A stretch of 64,000 nt of DNA from the NCBI GenBank assembly GCA_023213315.1, contig JAKCPI010002713.1:1-64000 (forward strand), written 5' to 3'. Numbering within the stretch: the stretch's first letter is position 1; each line of letters starts with the position of its first letter. The stretch comes from Euborellia annulipes. Its lineage: Eukaryota; Arthropoda; Insecta; Dermaptera; Anisolabididae. A program made the translations under genes and the position numbers. The notes below the pieces were generated by a model. It was not told where the DNA came from. It did not search any database and was given only the letters and a program-made list of their open reading frames with translations. Of the stretch, positions 1-11,103 are shown in pieces.

Positions 1-524
1 AGGGGGTGTCAACTGAATAGGGCAATGTGGTGCGTTTTTTTAGCCATAGTTTCTATGTTCGGACTGTTGCATAGGTTCGGTCAGCCGCCTCAAGGGGACG
101 CTAGTCAGGAAATTTGAAGAGATCTGATTGGTTGAAACATTTGCTTTCAAATTCGAATGTGTGCTCCATTCGGCTATTGTCATGCACTTCAAGGGCAATG
201 ACCTCAGGCCACCTGAACGGAGGGTCCAAGTAGAAATTTTCATTTAACATCTCATTCATTAAGCGATAAGTGTTTATTGTTTCAACGATACGAAAAATTA
301 GAGAAGGTATGTTGTTTTATAATCCAAATTTCATTTTTAATTAACGTATAAATATTATTTAAATAAATACAAAATTAAAACTCCAATATTTTGATTCATT
401 AATGTATTTATTTAGATGTTTTGTTTATTATTTGTATCTTGAACTGTCTATCAAAATAAAGATAAAATAAAATCCGAATCATGTTTTAATTATAATTTCT
501 ATATTTAATATTAACAGCCAAGAA

Positions 525-656
525 ATGGTTCGCCTTCATCAAAAAAAATGTGCTGTACCAGGATGCACAAACTCGTATTCAACAAATATGAATGTTAGAT
601 ATTTTACGTTTCCGAGGGATTCTTCAACTCGAAATTTATGGTTCAGATCCATATGA
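525..656 (+). pseudogene. THAP zinc-finger N-terminal fragment
   Basis: The 43-codon frame starts MVRLHQKKCAVPGC and shows the first half of a THAP (C2CH) zinc finger: the opening C-x4-C pair, the aromatic-rich YFTFPRD segment and the conserved Trp in RNLWF. It then stops at TGA (654-656), before the second half with its Cys-x2-His pair. THAP domains bind DNA and are typical of P-element-like and some hAT transposases. A splice-acceptor-like AACAG sits just upstream (514-518), so this may have been the first coding exon. Nothing downstream clearly resumes the domain, so I read it as a truncated transposase relic. An unrecognised intron after RSI is the alternative. Confidence 0.65.
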
Positions 657-989
657 AATCGAGCTTATCTTCAATTAGATACGAAGTTTTGCGGAACCTT
701 ACTACAATATCTACTCAGCTATCCACCTCACTCTAATCATAATTATATGCATAATTTTTTGTTTTTGCAGAGTATACATAATTCCAATTTTATACAGAAT
801 TACTCTACATTTTAACTAATTTGTTATATTGGGCAACATTTTTCCATTTGTTATATTTTTTTATTTGTTAATATATGCAGTATATATATTTATTTATTTA
901 TTATTTTAGTATTAAGAGATTATTATCTATTTATTGATGATTCCATATCTGTTATGTTTCTGTCTTTTTTCATATATATAAGAATATAT

Positions 990-1053
990 ATTATTATTAG
1001 AGGAATTTTTAATCATAGACCACATTTTTGTATTAAATATTTATTAAAATTAT

Positions 1054-1091
<38 letters not shown>

Positions 1092-1172
1092 TTATACTAT
1101 GTAAAATATATTATTATATTATATAAAACAAAAATATGGTCTATGATTAAAAATTCCTCTAATAATAATATT
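990..1172. mobile_element. Palindromic MITE
   Basis: The arms at 990-1030 and about 1128-1172 are near-perfect reverse complements (core AGAGGAATTTTTAATCATAG). They enclose an AT-rich centre with a (TA)n run at 1060-1088. No coding capacity. The compact hairpin form is typical of a miniature inverted-repeat element. Confidence 0.75.
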
Positions 1173-1236
1173 TAAAACCACAAAGCTTTAATTCGTGATA
1201 AATATAAAGAATATATATATATATATATATGCAAGG

Positions 1237-1467
1237 GCGTTCCCAGGATCAAATCTAGAGGGGGGCAGATCATGACCGCCCAGACTTATATATATATTTA
1301 TATAGGGGAAAAGCCTTCGAATTAAAGGCATAAAAACCCTCGAGTCCTAACGAGACCCCGTCGCTATCGCCCTACCTAATTTTGGTTCATTTCATCACTT
1401 TATAAGCATTTAATTTTTTTTTCTTTCTTCTAGGGGGGGGGAGCTGCCCCCCTGCCCCTCGCTGGGT
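1237..1467. mobile_element. Degenerate hAT-like MITE of the GGGCG family
   Basis: The left end, CAAGGGCG with a G-rich subterminal run, matches the better-preserved family members at 2784, 7053 and 54064. The right side keeps the C-rich subterminal block (GCTGCCCCCCTG), but its terminal bases have decayed. No target duplication can be read because both flanks are (TA)n. Confidence 0.45.
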
Positions 1468-1932
1468 ATATATATGTTTATACTAAAGTCTATTTGATGC
1501 ATACATAAAATAATGGGCCAATTAATCATAATTATATGCATAATTTTTTGTTTTTGCAGAGTATACATATTTTCAATTTTAGACAGAATTACTCTACATT
1601 ATCCTTGCACATTAATTTGTTATACTGGGCAGTATATTTATTTACATTGTTATTTTTTTAATTTTACTTGATATTATCTATTTATTTATTTTACTAGTAT
1701 TAAGAGATTATTATCTATTTATTTATGATTCCATATATGTTATGTGCCTGCATCTGAGATTATCAACAATATTATTATAAAAGATATATAACTATAAGTA
1801 AACATATAAGAAAAATAACAATGTATTCTGTTTGATTTATTATTTTAATAAATGTATAAGCTTTTAATTTATGCAGTGTTTTTATCCATTTCTATTTCTT
1901 TTTTTTTTTAAACCGCTAATGAAAAACTTTTA

Positions 1933-2066
1933 GGTGAGAAACTATTATTTTTATTTATATTGGTGAGAAGCCCTTTATTATTAGTCATAGTGGTGAGAAG
2001 CCATTGATTTTTTATCATACTGGTGAGAAGCCATTTTTTTTTTCATACTGGGGAGAAACCATTTAT
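1933..2066 (+). repeat. ~30-bp tandem repeat that encodes the zinc-finger linker HTGEKPF
   Basis: Five units begin with GGTGAGAA or GGGGAGAA at 1933, 1962, 1992, 2022 and 2050 (spacing 28-30 bp). Read in the plus frame, the core CATACTGGTGAGAAGCC spells HTGEKP, the linker that joins C2H2 zinc fingers. Real fingers repeat every 84 bp with two Cys and two His between linkers. Here only T-rich DNA separates the linkers, so no finger can form. It is either a collapsed finger-array relic or a minisatellite seeded by a linker. Confidence 0.7.
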
Positions 2067-2783
2067 TTTTTTTTAAATAGACCGCCTTGATATATGGGTG
2101 CCTTTTAGTTCGGTCAGCTGACGCTAGAGAGGCTGAAAAAACGCACCATATTTTCACTATGTGTTGTCCATTCCCTATATTCCCTGACTACCTCCAACAT
2201 TGAACAACACTCGTATTTTTTTTTTTTTTTTTTTGTTAAATAATTTTTTGATAATACCAGTGTTAAAACCCAACTGTTTGTGTTCTTTATAACCAACCAA
2301 CCCTTACATTGTGATTAATTTAAAAATTTCAATATGGCGGATGATCAGACGATATTTGAATAAATGGAATCTGACAAATTTGGTGGAAAGATTTAAAAGT
2401 AAGTATCTATTTATTTGAGTGAAAACATACACTCATACACTTTCAGCAACTTTTAAAAATTGTTCTATTCTTACAGGATATTGAATCAATTGATGACGAA
2501 TCCGATTATAATAAGCGTAAGCGTTCCGATGACTCAAATGAAGGTGAATATAGACAGTTTTTGAAAAAAAAATAACAATAACAAATACGTGAGAGAGCTT
2601 TTGGATAATAATAACTTTTGCAGTGCCATAATATCTATATATTAATATATAATAATAATTAGTATCATCTGTTACAACAGTGTTAATTTTTTATCCCTTT
2701 TTTAAATTTTTTTATTTGATTTGAAATCGTTTGCTTCTCTTAACTTAAAATAAAATAATTCATTAAATGTGGTGAGTATTTTT

Positions 2784-3035
2784 CATGGGCGTAGCCAGGG
2801 GTAGGCAGGGGGGCATTGCCCCCCTGGCTTGCCCTAAAAATTAAAAAAAAAAAAGAAACAAATATATATTTTTCCCATTGGGAATTTTTTTAACGCCCCA
2901 ATCCACTACATTAATTTAATTTTTTTTTTATTTAAATAAATAATTAATAATCTATGTATATATTAATTGCAAACCCCCCCCCTCTCGCCCTAACGAGGGG
3001 TTGGCCCCCCTAACAAGATGTCTGGCTACGCCCAT
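2784..3035. mobile_element. hAT-type MITE with 8-bp target duplication
   Basis: The termini CATGGGCGTAGCCA (left) and its reverse complement (right end 3035) are perfect inverted repeats. Both flanks carry GTATTTTT, an exact 8-bp target-site duplication, which is the signature of hAT transposition. The interior is G/C-rich near the ends and AT-rich in the middle, with no coding capacity. Its ends closely match those of the 3.27-kb element at 4722-7989, a plausible source of transposase. Confidence 0.88.
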
Positions 3036-4713
3036 GGTATTTTTATTTTGTATGTTGGTTTGTGTAAATGAGTAATGTTACAGGATTTGTTATTATTTTT
3101 AAGATAATTATTATGTTAATAAATATACAAATTTTCTATAATTTTTATACAAATGTATAATTTAAAATGTAATTATGTAATAAAAGTTATAATATATCAT
3201 ATTAAAGTTTATAAATAAATAATGAAATAAATAAAAAAACTATTATTTTTTTTTAAACACACACCTTTTTCACCCCCCCCCCCCCCACACACACACACAT
3301 ACACAAAGTCTTTTCAGCAACTAAAAAAAAAAACTAATTAGAATAACTTTTTACTACTCAACGAGATTAACTACAGTTTATTTAACATCAATACAAGTAG
3401 GCACTCAAAAAAAAACAATAAATTTTTTAAGTTAATCTGCTATATTTTTGGAGAAAATAAATTAATTTTTTCATTTTAATAAATATTTACGTAAGTCAAA
3501 ATCGGTCATTATAGCATATATTTCATAAGAAATTTCAGTAACATTGTATATATTTCAAACAATTAATTCCGTAGTTAAAAAAATATCGTGAAGAATTTGA
3601 ATAAAAGAGTCTGAAGATTGCTGCAAATAAATGTATTTTCACTCAAATTCCTAAAAAAATTGATAGAATATATTTTGTTTTCTAATTGAATAGAATAGTT
3701 ATTGTAAGAAAAACGTAGGCTGGCTAAATAAAATGCTTATTATATTAACTTAAACACGTATATTATTGAACAAGTTACATAGGACGTCACTTTAAGTACT
3801 GCGTAATTCTCATGAATACGCCATGTATTTGACTGAACGATCCCCTTCAAATACGCGCCGTACTTAAACCCAGGTAGTAGAGTATTTCGCCGCCCGTAAA
3901 TACGCCATGTATTTGACTCAACTGAAACCACGTTGACTCAAAGTTTTCTTTTTATCAGTGTGGTTAAAATTTCAATAAAACAAAATCATTTTCTTGAAGT
4001 TTTTTCCTGAAGGGGCCCGGGCCTTTTAAGCTCAAAGCAAGTTTGATAATATTTTTCCTGTCTCAGGATAGCTAAAAACGCAGATTTCTGTGCCTGATTT
4101 TGAAAAAAAAACTTTCCATACCCCCCGACCCCCCTGGAAGTCGTCATCTGTCGGTCTGGCCTCAATAAATTATGGAAACCCTATGTTTAAGAAATTTTGA
4201 AAAATTTTTAAATAACTTTTTTATTTAAATAAATATTGTAAGCTATGTATAACTGTTTCAAAAACTGTGTAAAAAATTGTTGGCATGAAGGCCACAATAG
4301 GCTTTAACATACTAAAAAAAAACTTTGTTTTTTTGTGGGTGGGGGGGCCGTATTATTAAGTAGCCCCGGGGCCCGTCAAGTCTGTCTGCGGCCCTGATTA
4401 TAATCAAAGTAGCCTAAATATCGCTTATTTATTTTATTTCTCTGGAGACCGTTCATGGGGAGTTTTTTGTTATTTAATTTCCGGGTGCTAATTTTGGCTG
4501 GTGTACTACAGTCAACTTCTTCTGAGCCACCCATCCAGATATTGAGGGGCATTGTTTGTTTAAAATGATTCTGGTGGGTATTGTTATTAAAGAAAAAAAA
4601 ATATATATACTAGTTCATAAGGGGAAAGAGGGTTGGATGTGGGTGGGTAGGGACACGAATTTTTCTTAGGCCATGTAAACGATACACAAATATTTTAATT
4701 AAGATTCAAATTA
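3036..4713. other. AT-rich non-coding stretch with simple repeats
   Basis: Holds a C-tract plus (CA)n run around 3275-3305 and a short direct repeat near 3810-3930 (AATACGCCATGTATTTGACT twice, about 95 bp apart). G/C-rich patches near 4010-4150 and 4340-4400 look like decayed transposon ends. No gene or intact element recognised. Confidence 0.5.
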
Positions 4714-4891
4714 TCCAGACCCATAGGCGTAGCCACGGGGGGGGGGGGATTTGGGGTTCAAACCCCCCCCCCATTGGACCCAAGCCATGACTAGATATTT
4801 AAGCTCTATAATACAATCAATACTTTCTCTCTATATATTTTTCATATATAGGGTAAGAGAAAGTAAAAATATAATAATTTTCTCTAGTTAA

Positions 4892-5672
4892 GGTTGTTCG
4901 GACATTAAAGCACTTTCCTTGATTAAAAGCTAATTTTTTAATGTGTTATTAATCACTATCAAATACGTATAAAATAAAATTTTGAAGCAGATCTGACACA
5001 GGGTTATCGTGTAATTAATTTTTAAAAAATTGAAATTTAACATGTAGCCTATGGGGAATAACGACGAAATTCACACATATCGAATTATATAGGCATCTGT
5101 GCAAATGATACAAAAACAAAAAAACTTACATTTTATTAATTCACTTCCGAGGAATATGTTAAAAATAAAATCAAAAGTTTCTGCCGACCGCTTTTAAAGA
5201 TATTTTAACAAGAAAGTCAAAAAATTCTCCAAAATGACAGTCGCCAATATTTAAAAATAAGGAAGCATCGAGAGTCAGACCAGCCTGGCAACGTCGCATA
5301 AAATACTTGATGTTAGTTACATATTTTTTTTCAATTTTAAGATACTTTTTCTCGCAAATCGTCCATTGTGTTTAAACTGATTTGCATTAAACATTGTAAT
5401 ATATTAAATAAAATAAAATTGAAGGCGTTTAAGATTTAAAATAGATAGTTGATGAATGCAATGTTGCCAGTTCTATATTACGTGAAAAACTGCTCAAATC
5501 AAAAGTCATTCATTTATTATTTTTGGTAATTAAATTATTAACTTAATCCAATTATAAACTATGATAGGTCACGACTAAATTATAATAAGGAATTTTGGCA
5601 TTCAAATTTTTAATTTTATTTAAAAAAAAATTTAGATTCTATTATGACTTACGATGTACTATCCGAACAACC
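4892..5672. mobile_element. TTAA-flanked non-autonomous element nested in the hAT element
   Basis: Inverted ends GGTTGTTCGGA / TCCGAACAACC are each bordered by TTAA (4888-4891 and 5673-5676). A TTAA duplication suggests piggyBac-type insertion. A TA duplication with one base more of inverted repeat (mariner-like) cannot be excluded. The 781-bp interior is AT-rich with no coding potential. Confidence 0.65.
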
Positions 5673-6159
5673 TTAAAAAAAAAAATAAAAATAAAATAAT
5701 TTTTAAAGGAAAGTCAAAAAATTCGAGAAAATTCAGAATTTTCCCATTGAAAAGAATTGATTTTTGTCTTGCTTTGTAAAAAATTAAAGCCTGCTAAAAT
5801 TGATTAAATCCCTCAAATGAAAAATAATAAAAATTATTATATAAATAAATTTTTTATTTTTTTTCTTATAGAGATCTGAGATAGAACCATGGGGGGGGGG
5901 ACAGCTCTATGGGAAGAATGATTATAAGTTTTTAGTTGTCTGATATGTGGCTAGATGGCAATACTAGACTAGTTAAAAATTTATCCTGTAGAGTTCGTTC
6001 CATTCGCCAACAATATAACATTTTTTCTTGAGTTTAAATAAACAAATAAAAAAAAAAAACATTATAAATTTGAATATAATAAAATTGTAACGTGCCCTAC
6101 TCAATTATTCACCCGCAATTATTGCCCTTCGCATTCTATATGCTCTACGTGTTTTTAAA

Positions 6160-6718
6160 ATGGGAAAGAAAGAAGTAAGTTCTTAATTATTTCATTATTT
6201 ATTTATTTTTTTTAAATATGTGACCGTCCACAATGGGGTTTTTAAATTACCCCCCTCCCAAAAAAAAAAACAGTGGGGAACCCTGAAAAATATTCTATTC
6301 ATCAGAATCAATGTATTTTATATAAAAAATTTGAAAAAAAAAAACAAGACTTTAAACTCATTTTTCTCAAAACTAATATATAATCGTAATCCAGTTTCGA
6401 TGCATTGTCAAGGGATGCTTTACAAAATACTTGCCTGAAAAGATATGGGGTAAATTATTTTGTTTTCCTGCAAAAGAAACGCTTCTCCGCCAATGTCTTC
6501 AAAATCTAGATCTAAACGAATTAATTTCATTTACTGCAAGACAGATTAATAACAGAGGGTATAGGGTTTGCCAACGGCATTTCAATGACACCCAATTCCA
6601 AAATAATTTACAACTTAAGCTTCTCAAGCAAGTTATTCCTCCACCGATTTGTTGTTACACTGTGCAAGAAGAAAAAAATACACGCAACATCCAAGCCAAA
6701 CAATCTACTGGGAGTTAA
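6160..6718 (+). CDS. Spliced THAP-domain protein, probable transposase remnant
   Basis: Exon 1 (6160-6174) encodes MGKKE and ends at a canonical GTAAGT donor. The intron ends at a CAG (6392-6394), and exon 2 continues in phase 0 from 6395 with FRCIVKGC. Together they give a nearly complete THAP zinc finger: C-x4-C at the start, KLFCFPAK aromatic block, and the closing Cys-x2-His in RVCQRHF. The C-x4-C pair lies just upstream of the longest simple ORF and is joined only by splicing, which supports the model. Exon 2 stays open to TAA at 6716-6718. A weak donor at 6714 (GTTAAT) would join in phase to an acidic block at 6793-6909. No catalytic domain follows. THAP proteins bind DNA; this copy sits inside a hAT-like element and probably was part of its transposase. 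Confidence 0.65.
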
Positions 6719-6792
6719 TTTTTTTTTATTCGGTGAAACCTCCTAATTTTCTAAACAAAATAATAAAAAAATTTTTGCCAATTTACTTGTAG

Positions 6793-6909
6793 ATTTCTTG
6801 CACCCTTCAAATAAAGGAATAATTAAAGAGGAGAAAAATCTAGACTACATAGATGACAATGTCCAAGAAGAGGAAGAGGCAACACTGAAAACATCCACGC
6901 CCAGCCTTT
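6793..6909 (+). CDS. Tentative third exon of the THAP gene, acidic linker
   Basis: It starts after a TTGTAG acceptor (6787-6792). If exon 2 ends at 6713 (donor GTTAAT), the phase fits exactly and gives a hydrophilic, acidic stretch (DYIDDNVQEEEEATLK), typical of the linker after a THAP finger. The donor is non-consensus and the frame closes near 6998 without a recognised domain, so this exon is uncertain. Confidence 0.35.
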
Positions 6910-7052
6910 GCAGATTAATTATAATTTTTTTACAATTTGCAATAAATTTTTTTAACACTAATTTCTCTTTTTTTCATTTACTGTTCATTTTCAAATAATT
7001 GTTTTAATCTTTTTTTTTATTTTATCATACCGATAAACATATATATTAATAT

Positions 7053-7318
7053 CAAGGGCGGATAGAGGGGGGGGGGGGCAAAGGATTTAATTACCCCCCC
7101 CCCCCCGAGATTTGAAAAAATACTTTTTTTCAAAAATAAATTTATTTTTAATGAAAAATTTTAAAAATTAACACTTAAAAATTTGATTTGTATTTATATT
7201 CTGGCAAACAAGTGCAGAATAAGCCTTTAAATTACCGAAATGAAGAAAAAATTGCGTGCTGTGCGACCAGTCACACCAGATTACCCCCCCCCGAGAAACA
7301 CCTCTGGATCCGCCCTTG
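7053..7318. mobile_element. hAT-type MITE with 8-bp target duplication, nested
   Basis: Inverted ends CAAGGGCGGAT / ATCCGCCCTTG are flanked by ATTAATAT on both sides (7045-7052 and 7319-7326). It is a 266-bp member of the GGGCG family. G-run and C-run blocks follow the ends. Its interior (about 7200-7285) holds a fragment of the TCTGGTGTGAC mariner family seen elsewhere in the window. Confidence 0.88.
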
Positions 7319-7454
7319 ATTAATATACAGAAAATATTGAATAAATATCAAAAATTCAATACGAATTGGACGAAGTTTTCCTGTGCAACTATCACATCAG
7401 TATTTGAAACAAATTAAATTTTTCGTGCACTTTTTTTTTTTTTAAATTTATTTA

Positions 7455-7621
7455 AGGTCTTTTTCGGCATCTAAGGTGATTTAGACCCCATCCCTATTAA
7501 TTTCAAATGATTAGTAGCCAATTCAAATTAAATAAATTTTTTCTCGCTTGGGACGGGACGCGAACTCGGGACCTTAGGCACGAGAAGCTAATGTCTTCTC
7601 TCTGAGCCACGGGTCTCCCGC
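7455..7621 (-). mobile_element. tRNA-headed SINE (head variant 3)
   Basis: On the minus strand the head shows an A-box-like TGGCTCAGAGAG and a B-box-like GAGTTCGCGTCCC. A body follows with the shared core GTCTAAAT...AGATGCCGAAAAAG. These are internal RNA polymerase III promoter boxes of a tRNA-derived retroposon. A poly-T run at 7431-7443 corresponds to its A-rich tail. Confidence 0.7.
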
Positions 7622-8411
7622 GCAAAATAATAGGTCGACACGCGTATAGAGGGCGCTAAACTTATAAACAATTTTTAACCTGGAGCTGTCCCATCTTGAT
7701 TGTATGATCTGTGGATAGAACTCGGATCAAGAGAAATAAAACAGGCAGAAACTCTGCTATAATAGGGATATATCTAAAATACTTAAAGATGTGAGGGTTG
7801 CATTTTTTATTGAATGAAAAATTGTGGCACTTAATTAAAAAAGGGCGGGCCCGAGCCAGCTCGAGGGGGGTCCAGGAGGGCGGATTGGCTAGTTATATAT
7901 TTCATTAGACGCCTTATACTGCCCTATTAGTAGGGGGGGGAGGGGGAGAAATCCTGAACCCCCATCGAAAATTTCTGGCTACGCCTATGTCCAGACCTAT
8001 ATTTGTATACCATCTAAGATGCTGAGGACTTAAAAAACTACTCGATACTTACTGGCTTCAATACTTTCCTTTAGATACCAAGCCAAGTACAAGCATAGGG
8101 ATAATTTTTTTCCTATACCAGTTCTCTAGGCCTTTTTAAATCCCATAAATAAATTCTTTTTGTTTCTTGGGTGCCCAGGAATTTTGATTTTTTGTTATTA
8201 AAATAAAAATGTTCCGTTATTTGATTGTCATTTAATAAAACAGGGAGGGAAAGTAAGTTAACTGTAACCCTTTTTGATGTGTCATGTGTCAGCTGGCTGA
8301 CATGTCTTCCTTCCGTCATCCGGGATAATGAATCAAACGTGCAACTTGCTTTCTAATATAAGAATTCCAAAACGGTGTTTCGATTTAATTAATAGATGGA
8401 AAACGTGTGTC

Positions 8412-8430
8412 TGTCTCTCTCTCTCTCTCT

Positions 8431-8484
<54 letters not shown>
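8412..8484. repeat. (CT)n followed by a 51-base poly-T tract
   Basis: A (CT)n run to about 8433 is followed by an unbroken T run (8434-8484), immediately upstream of the large foldback. It may be the reverse-strand A tail of a retroposed copy. Length may be inexact because of assembly slippage. Confidence 0.9.
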
Positions 8485-8573
8485 CTCCCATAAAAATTTG
8501 TCAATTAGAATGATGAAGGAAGAGAGGATGTCAGCCAAAAAAGGAGCCTCTATCGAATAAAAATCTCCAATCA

Positions 8574-8620
8574 GAAAACGTTTCGGGTTTAATTAGATAA
8601 AACCATCATCAGTTCTTTAG
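8574..8620 (-). ncRNA. Hammerhead-ribozyme-like motif
   Basis: On the minus strand: CTGATGA, a T, stem II GGTTT...AAACC with a 9-base loop, a C, then GAAAC and GTT. The catalytic core (CUGANGA and GAAA) is intact. Stem III would be only the palindromic ACGU, so activity would need a dimeric form. Its mirror copy at 9512-9555 has decayed. Confidence 0.6.
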
Positions 8621-9511
8621 AGCTGAAATGAGCATAAACAATAATTGTAATACAACAACATAAAATATTTTTTAAATTATAAAAAAAACATCAGATCTTA
8701 CATTATTGGCAATCTCAAGATGCACACCATTGAGATGCAGATAGAGTTGTTATATATAAACATATACAAAATTATATAAAAAATACAAAATTTGCATATT
8801 AGTTGTATGATGCTCATTAGTCAACACGGCCAAGTCTCAAATGTATATAAAATTTAATTATCAAATACAGTTATTATATGATAAATACTGGGGAAGCAAT
8901 GCGCCCCCAAAACCACACATTCAATAAAAATAACACCACACCGTCTGGTAGCAGAGGTTTTAAAAACATATGGACATAGGGCATTAAACTATCAGACTGA
9001 TTGTATTGGCCTTAGTAATGTATATTTGTCCATCTTAAATAATGTAGACGCCCAGATGTAAATATTATAAAAATTGTTTATAACTTTGTTTGTAATTTGA
9101 GAATATATTATGAATTAATTTATAAAATTGTCAATTGCAAATAAATAATATGTTTTCAAATAGGTCAAATGCACGCTTTTGTGAGATTTCGTTTTTATTA
9201 AGATGTATTATGGGTCAATGTACTGAGGGTTCATTGCTTCCCCAGTATTTATCATATAATAACTGTATTTGATAATTAAATTTTATATACATTTGAGACT
9301 TGGCCGTGTTGACTAATGAGCATCATACAACTAATATGCAAATTTTGTATTTTTTTATATAATTTTGTATATGTTTATATATAACAACTCTATCTGCATC
9401 TCAATGGTGTGCATCTTGAGATTGCATGCAATGTAAGGTCTGATGTTTTTTTATAATTTAAAAAATATTTTATGTTGTTGTATTACAAGTTATTTTATGC
9501 TCATTTCGGCT

Positions 9512-9555
9512 CAAAGAACTGATGATGGTTTTATCTAATTAAACCCGAAAAACGT
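9512..9555 (+). ncRNA. Hammerhead-ribozyme-like motif, mirror copy
   Basis: CTGATGA (9519-9525), the GGTTT/AAACC hairpin, and GAAAAACG in place of GAAACG. The extra bases break the conserved step into stem III, so this copy is probably inactive. Confidence 0.5.
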
Positions 9556-9632
9556 TTTCTGATTGGAGATTTTTATTCGATAGAGGCTCCTTTTTGGCTG
9601 ACATCCTCTCTTCCTTCATCATTCTAATTGCT

Positions 9633-10479
9633 GAACAGCCACTTCTATTATCAACATCTTTGTCAAGTAGTTTTTCATATTTAAATATTGAAATTAAATC
9701 CCCTAATTATTATTCAATATTTAAAAATATATTTATATTAAATTTTAAAAATTTTATTTAATATTGGAAAGCAAAATTAAAGTTAAGTTAAATTAATAAA
9801 ATTTGAAATCTAATTGATACAAAGCATAAGCGAGAAATGAATAAAATTTCATCAACAATTAAAAAATTCTTCAATAACGAAATAATAATAGAATACTTGT
9901 TAGTTATTCAATTTCTTTCAAGAGAGAGAGAGATCGTTACTCTAGCTATATAACAATTTTGAAATCCAATCTCTTCTGACAATAATAAATATTCATTGGC
10001 CCACGGGTTGCAATTGAAAAACAACTTTCGACAACAACAACAACAACATTGGATTAATTTAAAATGCATTTTAAATTTGAGCTAATTTTAGAAATTAAAT
10101 AATAAAATAATAGTTAGGTTAAGGATAACAAATAGCTTTTTGATTGAAGCAGCCACTTTAATCTCTCTCTCTATCTTGTTTGAGATTAAACCCCTCTCCC
10201 CCCCTCCGTGATTGCCTAATAATCCTCTTTGCTATTCGTTGGTTCGATCCCGCCCTAAATCCTCCTCTATTATATTTGCATTTTCAAAAACAATTTATTT
10301 TATTATTAAATTATCTTTTTTTGTTCATTCGATTTAATAGACTCCACCTTTGTCGCTAAAGTGACGTCATTAGGGAGAATACTTTCCCTTTGGTGTGTTG
10401 GCAGGGGGGCTACATATCGGAGAAATGCACTAAGATTCGCTAAATGTGAAGAAAATCTTGTCGAGCAGCGTAATTTTTC
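9633..10479. other. AT-rich non-coding stretch
   Basis: Low-complexity AT DNA with (GA)n, (CAA)n and (CT)n microsatellites near 9921-9935, 10032-10046 and 10162-10174. No gene or element with readable ends. Confidence 0.5.
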
Positions 10480-10481
10480 TA

Positions 10482-11103
10482 TATATATATAATAGCAGAG
10501 TGTCCGTCTGTCTGTTTGACCAATTTCCCGTAATTTTGAAACTAAATTTTGCAGTCTTATAGAGAACCTTATAGAGAATCCAGGAAAAATACTCATAAGG
10601 GAAAGCCCAAAAAATTATAGAAAATGAATTTGCCCATTGGAAAGCATTGAGTTTAGTCTTGCCTTATGAAAAATTAAAGCCAAATGAAAAATTAATTAAA
10701 ATAATTAAATCTCTCAAATGAAGAATAATAAAAATATCTATATATATAATAGGGGAGTGTCCATCTGTCTGTCTGTCCCGTTGGAATTTTGAAACGAAAT
10801 TTTACAGTCTTATAAAGGAGGATATTGAGAGTCCAGGAGAAATACTGGGGTCCCGAAATTCCTATAACTTTTTGAGGTTATTAATTCCTAAAGTTACGAT
10901 TTCTCCCATAGGAAATGTATAGAGAAATATCTATGTATACTTTGCATTTATATATTCAATGAATGTAAACAATTTCTCAAGCAGACACTGGATTGGAATA
11001 GTAGTAATAATAATGAAGCAAGAAGCTGGCGGGGGTTCCAGGGGACGGAGCCCACCTTGTTAATTGTTATATAATTAAATTTTTTTCCTTAGAGCAGCTA
11101 GTA
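10482..11103. mobile_element. Helitron-like or related repeat, two tandem starts
   Basis: Two related starts, TATATATATAATAGCAGAGT (about 10482) and TATATATATAATAGGGGAGT (about 10740), each followed by TGTCC(G/A)TCTGTCTGT. Another is near 41034. The segment ends with a GC-rich block (CCAGGGGACGGAGCCC) and then CAGCTAG. TC-type starts and CTAG ends without target duplication recall Helitrons. The assignment is tentative and no Rep/helicase is encoded. Confidence 0.4.

Larger units (their letters stand above)
28..2148. mobile_element. Possible DNA transposon bounded by 18-bp inverted repeats, containing a THAP fragment
   Basis: An 18-base inverted repeat with one mismatch lies at 28-45 (TGGTGCGTTTTTTTAGCC) and, inverted, at 2131-2148. 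A THAP-domain fragment lies between them at 525-656. THAP domains are the DNA-binding module of P-element-type and some hAT transposases, so the pair could be the ends of one 2.1-kb element. The true outer ends are uncertain: the left side runs into the window edge and no target-site duplication was found. Other repeats (990-1172, 1237-1467) have inserted within it. A chance pairing of T-rich sequence is possible. Confidence 0.35.
4722..7989. mobile_element. 3.27-kb hAT-like transposon carrying THAP exons
   Basis: The left end CATAGGCGTAGCCA (4722-4735) and its exact reverse complement at 7976-7989 are flanked by the same 8 bases, TCCAGACC (4714-4721 and 7990-7997). An 8-bp duplication is diagnostic of hAT-superfamily insertion. 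The subterminal G-runs and GGTTCA also match between the ends. Inside lie a TTAA element (4892-5672), a spliced THAP gene (6160-6713 onwards), a smaller hAT MITE (7053-7318) and a tRNA-headed SINE (about 7455-7621). THAP plus hAT-like catalytic domains are known to occur together in one protein, so the THAP exons plausibly belong to this element. No hAT catalytic or dimerisation domain remains, so it is internally deleted. Confidence 0.8.
8502..9632. mobile_element. 1.1-kb foldback element with hammerhead-like arms
   Basis: The arms at 8502-8900 and 9232-9632 are about 400 bp each and nearly perfect reverse complements, around a ~330-bp AT-rich centre. The two outer ends (TCAATTAGAATGATGAAGGA and its complement) meet unrelated flanks. 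Each arm carries a hammerhead-ribozyme-like core. No coding sequence. Head-to-head arms with such cores fit a non-autonomous Penelope-like element better than a cut-and-paste transposon. Confidence 0.8.

Noticed and set aside
2784..3035. Intrinsic terminator-like hairpins of G/C blocks
   Set aside because: The hairpins are the inverted ends of a hAT MITE with target duplication, not a bacterial terminator.
8328..8513. Phe-rich frame over the poly-T tract
   Set aside because: Pure homopolymer translation.
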